Part shown: positions 12,601-16,458 of the stretch, piece after piece
Layout of the letters: every line of letters starts with the position of its first letter
Numbering within the stretch: position 1 is the first letter of the stretch
DNA from: Dyella_B sp035486915
GTDB lineage: Bacteria; Pseudomonadota; Gammaproteobacteria; Xanthomonadales; Rhodanobacteraceae
Assembly (NCBI RefSeq): GCF_035486915.1
Contig: NZ_DATHMR010000210.1
Coordinates: forward strand, 1-16,458
DNA length: 16,458 bases
Direction of reading: 5' to 3'
Made by a program: the position numbers and the translations under genes
Notes under the pieces: generated by a model
What the model was told of the DNA's origin: nothing
Databases searched by the model: none
Seen by the model: only the letters and a program-made list of their open reading frames with translations

Positions 12601-15568
12601 CCGGCTGGTGATCGCGCAGTTCTTCCAGGCGCGCGATGAGCGCCGATGCGTCCGGCAACTGCGGATGTGCGGCGTCGAACTGCGCCATGACCTGATCGAC
12701 CACCTCGGCACTCTGGCGCAACAGGCGCACGCCTTCGATCGAAAGTGGCTGACCGGCGGCACGCAAACGCTTAAGCAAGCTTTCCAGCGGCGACAGCAGA
12801 TGAATCAGCAACGGGATATCGACCATCGCGATGGCGCCGTGCAAGGTATGCACAGCGCGCAGCAGACCGTCGTCGATGGGTAGATCGCCATCGGCGAAGT
12901 CCACGGCATTGCGAATGGTTTGCAGGTACTGCGCCACTTCGCTGCGCAGGATCTCCAGCAAGACCGGATCGACCGGCGGCAGCACCGGCGCGTGAATCGT
13001 GTCGGCGAACGACGGTTCGAATGCCGGTGCTTCGGCGTGCGACGCAGCCACCGAGTGATCGGTGTGCATGGCCTCGGGAATGGCATCGGCGGCGACGGGA
13101 GCACGCGGCACCCAGCGGCGCACCATGCGACGCACGGTTTGCGTACCGCCACCCGTGGCAGCGAACTGTTCGACGGTAGCCTGCTCGCCAGCCGCGATCT
13201 GATCGGCCGCCTGCATGATCGCGCTCAGCGGCGCGGTCGGCAGCGTGCCGTCGCGCAGCATGGACAGCAGTTGTGGCAATGCGTCGATTGCGTGCGCGAC
13301 CACGGACTGCACACCTTCGTGCGGCGGGATGGTGTTGTCCAGCACACGGTTGAGCATATTTTCCACGCGCCAGGAGAATTCGCCCAGCACGCTGGCACCC
13401 ACAAGGCGACCCGAACCCTTCAACGTATGGAAGGAGCGGCGGATCGGCGTGAGTTGGCCAATCTGCGTCGAATCAGCCACCCATGATTGGTAGCCCTGAC
13501 GCAGGTTTTGGATTTCTTCCTGCATTTCTTCCAGGAAGATCTCGCGAATATCGTCGTCGATGCCCTCGGTGCTGCTCTGGAAGCCGGCCGTAGCAGCCAG
13601 CGAATCGACCGCTGCGACGGGCTCTTCCACATTTTCTTCGACTTCGATCCATTCGCCGTCTTCGCCTGGCTCCGGACCGCGTGCGGTTTCGGTTTCGACG
13701 AGGTGCAGGCCAGTGAGATCGTGCGCGAGCGGCGCATGCGTTTCGCTGCCGCCCATGAACAGCTCGCTGGCGTCGGTGCCGTGAACCAGACTGACGGTTT
13801 CGTCGAGCACGGGTGCGCGCACGTCGTGCACTTCTTCGGCGTGCTCCGGGAGCGCCTTGGCAAGCGGTGGCGGCCAATAACCGAGGCTGCCAAGACTGTG
13901 TTCGGCGACATCCAGAATGTGTTCAAGACCGCCGCGATGCTCGCGTGCGGCTTCGAGGTAGTACTCGAGTGCGGCCAGCGCGTCGGCCAGCTGATCCATC
14001 TGCGAACTGCTGGGTACGCGCTGATCGACACATAGTTCGTTGCCGATGAAACGGCCCACGCCTTCGGCAATCTGTGCCGGACGTGGCGACGAGAGCATGC
14101 GCATGGCGCCAGCGACTTCGTCCATCAGGCCAGGCATGCCGTCGAGCTGACTGTGCTGCCAACCGGATTCCACAAACGCCACGATGCCGTTCTTGACGCG
14201 ACCGGTGGTGGCAACGGCTTCATTCATCAGCGTCGCGAGGATGTGACGCGCTTCGCTGCGCGGCAGCATCGTCGAGGCGTGCTCATCCAACGGCTCTTCA
14301 GTGCCGAGGCTCTCGATGTGATCGTCGAGTGACGCTTCGACGTAAAGCAACGCACCGGCCACATCCAGCAGCACTTCTTCATCGCTAGTGCGCATGCGAT
14401 TGGCGATTTCTTCGAGCACGCGGCGCTGTTCGTTAATAACACGACGCGGCACGTTCAACGCGAGCATACCGAGGGTATCGCCCACGCGTTCCAGCACTTC
14501 GGCCTGTGACCCCAGTTGCGCTGGATCGGCATCGGCCTGACGCAGGAACAAATCCAGCGCTTCCTTCACGCGCAACAGGTCGTCTTTCAGCGCGCGCGCG
14601 ACGGAGTCGAGCAACGCACGGTTGTGACCGGTCATCGAACCGCGGGCATGTTCCAGTTCGCCCTGATCGGGCACCAGACCGTCGAGGTTGTACGTTTGCG
14701 CCAACTGCAGCATCTGCGGGCTGCGCTGTTTGGATTGCGCAACGAAGTAGAGCAGCTTGCGGGCCAGATCGTCGGCATCGCCACCACGCAGGCTTTCTTC
14801 GCCGTGCTCAAGCAGCTGACGAACGCTGCGATCCACGCGACCGATCAATTGGCGCACTTCGGCAGCGTGATTCTTCAGGATGCCCTGATCGAGGCCTTCG
14901 AGCACACCCGCAGCAATCCACCACAGGCGACGACCCGGGATGGTGGCGCAACGCGCAGAGATGGCATTGAGCGAATTGCGCATCAAGGCCAGCTGGTTGC
15001 CGTTGCCCTGGCCGCGGAACCACGACAGCAGTTGCTGCTGGAAACGCAGACGCAGCTCGGCAATCTCGCCCTTGTGACGCTGTGCATCGACAGCGTTGGC
15101 AGCGGCCGGAGCCTGTGCGGGCAACGGCAATTCGAGATTGGGCGTGAAGAGCGCCGATTCGCTCAGCGGTTCCTGATCGCGGCTGGCGCGCAGTTCGTTG
15201 AGCAGCGGCAGCAACACGACCGGTACGTCGCGGTGACCGCTCGACAGACGTTCCAGATAATCGGGCAACTGCATCAGGCCGCGCATCAGCGCGGTATACG
15301 CATCCTCGCGATTGCGGACATGGTCTTCGAGCAGCGAGATGGAGAGTGTTTCCATCTCTTCGGCCACCATCGCGGCGCCGTAGAGCTCGACCATGCGCAA
15401 GGTGCCTTGCACCTGATGCAGGTTGTCGGCGCACGCACGCATGACGTCGCGGTCGCCGGGGTTGTCGACGTAGGCTTCCAGTGACTGACGCGCGAGCGCA
15501 AGCGTCTCGTCAAGCTCTGGCTTGACCCACTGTAGCGTTGTGAAATCGATGTGGTCTTGAAGTCTCAT
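9629..15568 (-). CDS. chpA: Hybrid chemotaxis histidine kinase ChpA (multi-Hpt CheA with C-terminal receiver)
   Basis: This 1979-aa kinase receives signals from PilJ and phosphorylates the PilG/PilH-type receivers that steer type IV pili. Residues 1–560 form a helical, FimL-like N-terminal part with a degenerate Hpt site (H51, HQVQG). Hpt domains follow at H714 (FHTLKGSG), H907 (VHTLHG, Lys replaced by His) and H1240 (LHTLKGGARIAG). A Pro/Ala/Glu linker spans about 986–1185. Dimerisation lies near 1360–1500. The ATPase has an N-box HMLRNAVAHGIE (1553–1564), VSDDGRGLD (1595–1603), TGFSTAS (1635–1641) and GRGVGMDVV (1648–1656). A CheW-like domain spans about 1688–1820. The receiver spans 1852–1970 with D1858/D1859, phospho-acceptor D1902, T1932 and K1954, all intact. 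GAGGGG five nt before the ATG supports the start. It is shorter than the roughly 2470-aa Pseudomonas ChpA and has fewer recognisable Hpt units. It lies 80 nt after pilJ. Confidence 0.93.
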   Translation of the reverse strand: MRLQDHIDFTTLQWVKPELDETLALARQSLEAYVDNPGDRDVMRACADNLHQVQGTLRMVELYGAAMVAEEMETLSISLLEDHVRNREDAYTALMRGLMQLPDYLERLSSGHRDVPVVLLPLLNELRASRDQEPLSESALFTPNLELPLPAQAPAAANAVDAQRHKGEIAELRLRFQQQLLSWFRGQGNGNQLALMRNSLNAISARCATIPGRRLWWIAAGVLEGLDQGILKNHAAEVRQLIGRVDRSVRQLLEHGEESLRGGDADDLARKLLYFVAQSKQRSPQMLQLAQTYNLDGLVPDQGELEHARGSMTGHNRALLDSVARALKDDLLRVKEALDLFLRQADADPAQLGSQAEVLERVGDTLGMLALNVPRRVINEQRRVLEEIANRMRTSDEEVLLDVAGALLYVEASLDDHIESLGTEEPLDEHASTMLPRSEARHILATLMNEAVATTGRVKNGIVAFVESGWQHSQLDGMPGLMDEVAGAMRMLSSPRPAQIAEGVGRFIGNELCVDQRVPSSSQMDQLADALAALEYYLEAAREHRGGLEHILDVAEHSLGSLGYWPPPLAKALPEHAEEVHDVRAPVLDETVSLVHGTDASELFMGGSETHAPLAHDLTGLHLVETETARGPEPGEDGEWIEVEENVEEPVAAVDSLAATAGFQSSTEGIDDDIREIFLEEMQEEIQNLRQGYQSWVADSTQIGQLTPIRRSFHTLKGSGRLVGASVLGEFSWRVENMLNRVLDNTIPPHEGVQSVVAHAIDALPQLLSMLRDGTLPTAPLSAIMQAADQIAAGEQATVEQFAATGGGTQTVRRMVRRWVPRAPVAADAIPEAMHTDHSVAASHAEAPAFEPSFADTIHAPVLPPVDPVLLEILRSEVAQYLQTIRNAVDFADGDLPIDDGLLRAVHTLHGAIAMVDIPLLIHLLSPLESLLKRLRAAGQPLSIEGVRLLRQSAEVVDQVMAQFDAAHPQLPDASALIARLEELRDHQPEPQIAHVVFERQDVLPQHIELEAQPEHAEEIADADVKHVDAEELETTPVSEPTEPVDEYTAELLSDISATEAHETVEEEPVAHVHVPSDEDAEFAELLASLEALEPDHLESAPRVDEAVPVETHVEHIAANEPIDEPAAPVAEEPVEEPAAETPAEAEVEAKVEEPAAPAAPVVEPPRKKAKHAVAATSHESIDYVADGELMNFSHVDPDLLEIFVEEAREILDDADGVLAQWRAEPADVSHMSGLLRALHTLKGGARIAGITPVGDLSHALETLLERSQGVESQRTAPLIGQLEAAFDKMHGLVQSVSQGKEIAYPRAMIDSLLGTGTHETAAESHTPHTPQAPQAPALDVDLPQLLPADDAEQEEVGRTTQEQIRVRADLLDNLVNNAGEVAIYRSRLEQQVSAYRFNLVELEQTVSRLRGQLRMLEIETEAQIIARFQREHREAGIGVFDPLELDRFSQLQQYSRALAESVSDLVSIQNMLDELTRQAETLLIQQSRVSSELQEGLLRTRMLPFDTMVPNLRRTLRQAAQEESKSAQLYVEGAHGEMDRNLLDRIKAPFEHMLRNAVAHGIESPADRKKAGKSEEGAVRIRVAREATEVVVRVSDDGRGLDREAIRKRAVERGLIRQETRLSDDQILALITQTGFSTASAVTQLAGRGVGMDVVANEIKQLGGSLAIDSRQGEGTTFVLRLPFTLAVTQAILVRIGESTFAIPMTSVQGVARITPDELAYRMSQDNPQFEYGGEDFGIHDLSELLGLAAGHVDDEEQLPLLLTRSGDLRAAIRIDAVIGSREIVVKSVGPQVSSVPGILGATIMGDGSVLVILDLAPLVRHGLSRREQRLAEGLDYASVAPVVEDVRTRPLVMVVDDSITMRKVTGRVLERHEYEVDTAKDGVDALEKLHERVPDLMLLDIEMPRMDGFELATQMKADVRFRHVPIIMITSRTGEKHRQRAFDIGVERYLGKPYQEAELLAQISEVLEQRAQEPVNE
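9644..9648 (-). promoter_or_regulatory. chpB ribosome-binding site inside the end of chpA
   Basis: AGGAG lies 7 nt before the chpB ATG (9636) and within the last codons of chpA. The chpA stop and chpB start share ATGAGTGA. This sets the chpB start and suggests reinitiation by ribosomes finishing chpA. Confidence 0.65.
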
Positions 15569-15573
15569 GCGCC

Positions 15574-15579
15574 CCCCTC
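15574..15579 (-). promoter_or_regulatory. chpA ribosome-binding site
   Basis: GAGGGG on the minus strand, 5 nt from the ATG at 15568, is a good Shine–Dalgarno and decides the start of the giant chpA frame. The 80-nt pilJ–chpA gap shows no hairpin followed by T's, so the genes are probably co-transcribed. Confidence 0.55.
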
Positions 15580-15648
15580 AGCGGCTGCGTTCTTACGCGT
15601 CACACAACCGTCGAGGCTGTCCTCTTGTTATGGCCCAGTTCCAACCCG

Positions 15649-16458
15649 TCAACCCGGCAACTTAAAGTGCGCCACCGAACGGCGCAAATCACTTGCCAAC
15701 TGCGCCAGGTAACCAATCGATTCCGCCGTTTGGCTTGCGCCTTGCGAGGTTTGCGATGTGATTTCCTGAATTGCGTTCATCGACTGCGAAATATCCGTAG
15801 CTGCGATGGATTGCTGACGCGCGGCGGTGGAAATGTTCTGAATCAGTGCCGACAGGTCATGTGACACACGCTCGATGTCGCCCAGTGCGCTACCGGCGTC
15901 CTCCGCTTTGCGCGCACCGGCCACCACTTCGGCGGTGGTTTGCTCCATCGAGTTCACCGCTTCGTTGGTGTCGGACTGAATCGTCTGCACCAGTGTTTCA
16001 ATTCGCTTCGTCGCGCTGGCGGAACGTTCTGCCAGGCGCTGCACTTCGTCCGCCACCACCGCGAAACCGCGACCTGCTTCACCGGCCGACGCGGCCTGAA
16101 TGGCGGCGTTCAAAGCGAGGATGTTCGTCTGCTCGGCAATGTCGTTAATCAGTTCCACGATGGAGCCGATTTCTTGCGAGGACTCACCCAGACGCTTAAT
16201 ACGCTTGGACGTTTCCTGGATCTGATCGCGAATCGAGTCCATGCCGGAGATCGTTTCGCGCACCACTTCCGCACCGTGCGAAGCGATTTGCACCGAGCGT
16301 TCGGCCACGTCGGCCGACTCGGCGGAGTTCTTGGACACGTTGTCCATTGAACTCGCAATCTGGTTGATGGCGGTGGTTGCCGTGCTGATGCGATGCGCCT
16401 GATTCTGCGCCGCATCGGCCAGATGGCGTGCAGTGGTCTGCGTTTCCTGTGCGGACGA
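15649..16458 (-). CDS. pilJ: Type IV pilus methyl-accepting chemotaxis protein PilJ (C-terminal part)
   Basis: The frame is open at the right edge, so only the last 269 residues are visible; the periplasmic sensor, membrane segments and HAMP lie outside. What is seen is the cytoplasmic coiled-coil signalling hairpin. The conserved tip includes IGSIVELINDIAEQTNILAL (visible residues 97–116), then NAAIQAASAGEAGRGFAVVA and DEVQRLAERSA. The tip reads AAIQAASAGE where most receptors have AAIEAARAGE, a variant typical of PilJ. This tip binds the CheW adaptors and ChpA. The protein ends HFKLPG and lacks a C-terminal NWETF-like pentapeptide for tethering CheR/CheB. PilJ senses pilus-related and surface cues and activates ChpA; identification rests on the tip sequence plus the adjacent chpA. 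The first Met in view is internal. Confidence 0.9.
   Translation of the reverse strand, partial: SSAQETQTTARHLADAAQNQAHRISTATTAINQIASSMDNVSKNSAESADVAERSVQIASHGAEVVRETISGMDSIRDQIQETSKRIKRLGESSQEIGSIVELINDIAEQTNILALNAAIQAASAGEAGRGFAVVADEVQRLAERSASATKRIETLVQTIQSDTNEAVNSMEQTTAEVVAGARKAEDAGSALGDIERVSHDLSALIQNISTAARQQSIAATDISQSMNAIQEITSQTSQGASQTAESIGYLAQLASDLRRSVAHFKLPG

Noticed and set aside
11534..12883. 449-codon plus-strand open frame opposite the chpA linker
   Set aside because: It is antisense to the Pro/Ala/Glu-rich linker and Hpt coding of chpA. The product is rich in Arg, Gly, Cys and Phe without domains, as expected from the reverse complement of GC-rich codons. chpA itself has continuous domain homology here.
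14516..15484. 322-codon plus-strand open frame opposite the chpA N-terminus
   Set aside because: It lies fully inside chpA on the other strand, has no ribosome-binding site or recognisable domain, and chpA coding is continuous across it.

Overview
The window is typical gammaproteobacterial chromosome of moderately high GC. Gene content and order point to the Xanthomonadales, most likely Rhodanobacteraceae (the Dyella / Rhodanobacter / Luteibacter group). The clues are a bioA–rsmE pair, a nudE–cysQ–mazG cluster, and a twitching-motility chemotaxis operon with a giant ChpA. The taxonomic call is inference from gene content. I see no tRNA, rRNA, insertion sequence, integrase or CRISPR array.

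Left part (1–4533, all minus strand). A 3'-truncated gene for a secreted DUF4097 protein lies at the left edge. To its right is a compact operon read right to left: gspN, a HisN-type inositol-monophosphatase-family phosphatase, nudE, cysQ, mazG. Spacings are 13 nt, 16 nt, then two 4-nt ATGA stop/start overlaps. The four enzymes all remove phosphate or pyrophosphate from small metabolites (histidinol-P or a similar monoester, ADP-ribose/NADH/ApnA, PAP, NTPs), so this looks like a metabolite house-cleaning operon headed by an orphan type II secretion gene.

Middle (4534–7321). bioA (biotin synthesis) and rsmE (16S rRNA m3U1498 methyltransferase) are on the plus strand. Between them, on the minus strand, is a small secreted protein of unknown function. 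It converges on bioA with only 3 nt between the stop codons. A 38-nt palindromic stem-loop sits between rsmE and the next, convergent operon.

Right part (7322–16458, all minus strand). This is the Pil-Chp chemosensory operon that controls type IV pili: pilJ (receptor, entering from the right edge), chpA (1979-aa hybrid histidine kinase with several Hpt domains and a C-terminal receiver), a CheB-like gene (chpB) and a CheW-like gene (chpC). chpA/chpB overlap by 8 nt and chpB/chpC by 4 nt, so the last three are probably translationally coupled.

The most interesting point is in this operon. The CheB-like protein has Ala where the methylesterase catalytic Ser belongs. Its N-terminal receiver-like domain lacks the phospho-acceptor Asp. 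It also carries three exact-period 42-residue acidic repeats between the two domains. There is no CheR/PilK methyltransferase gene between pilJ and chpA, where Pseudomonas has one. Together these suggest that the methylation branch of this system is lost or rewired and that ChpB has become a scaffold or binding protein.
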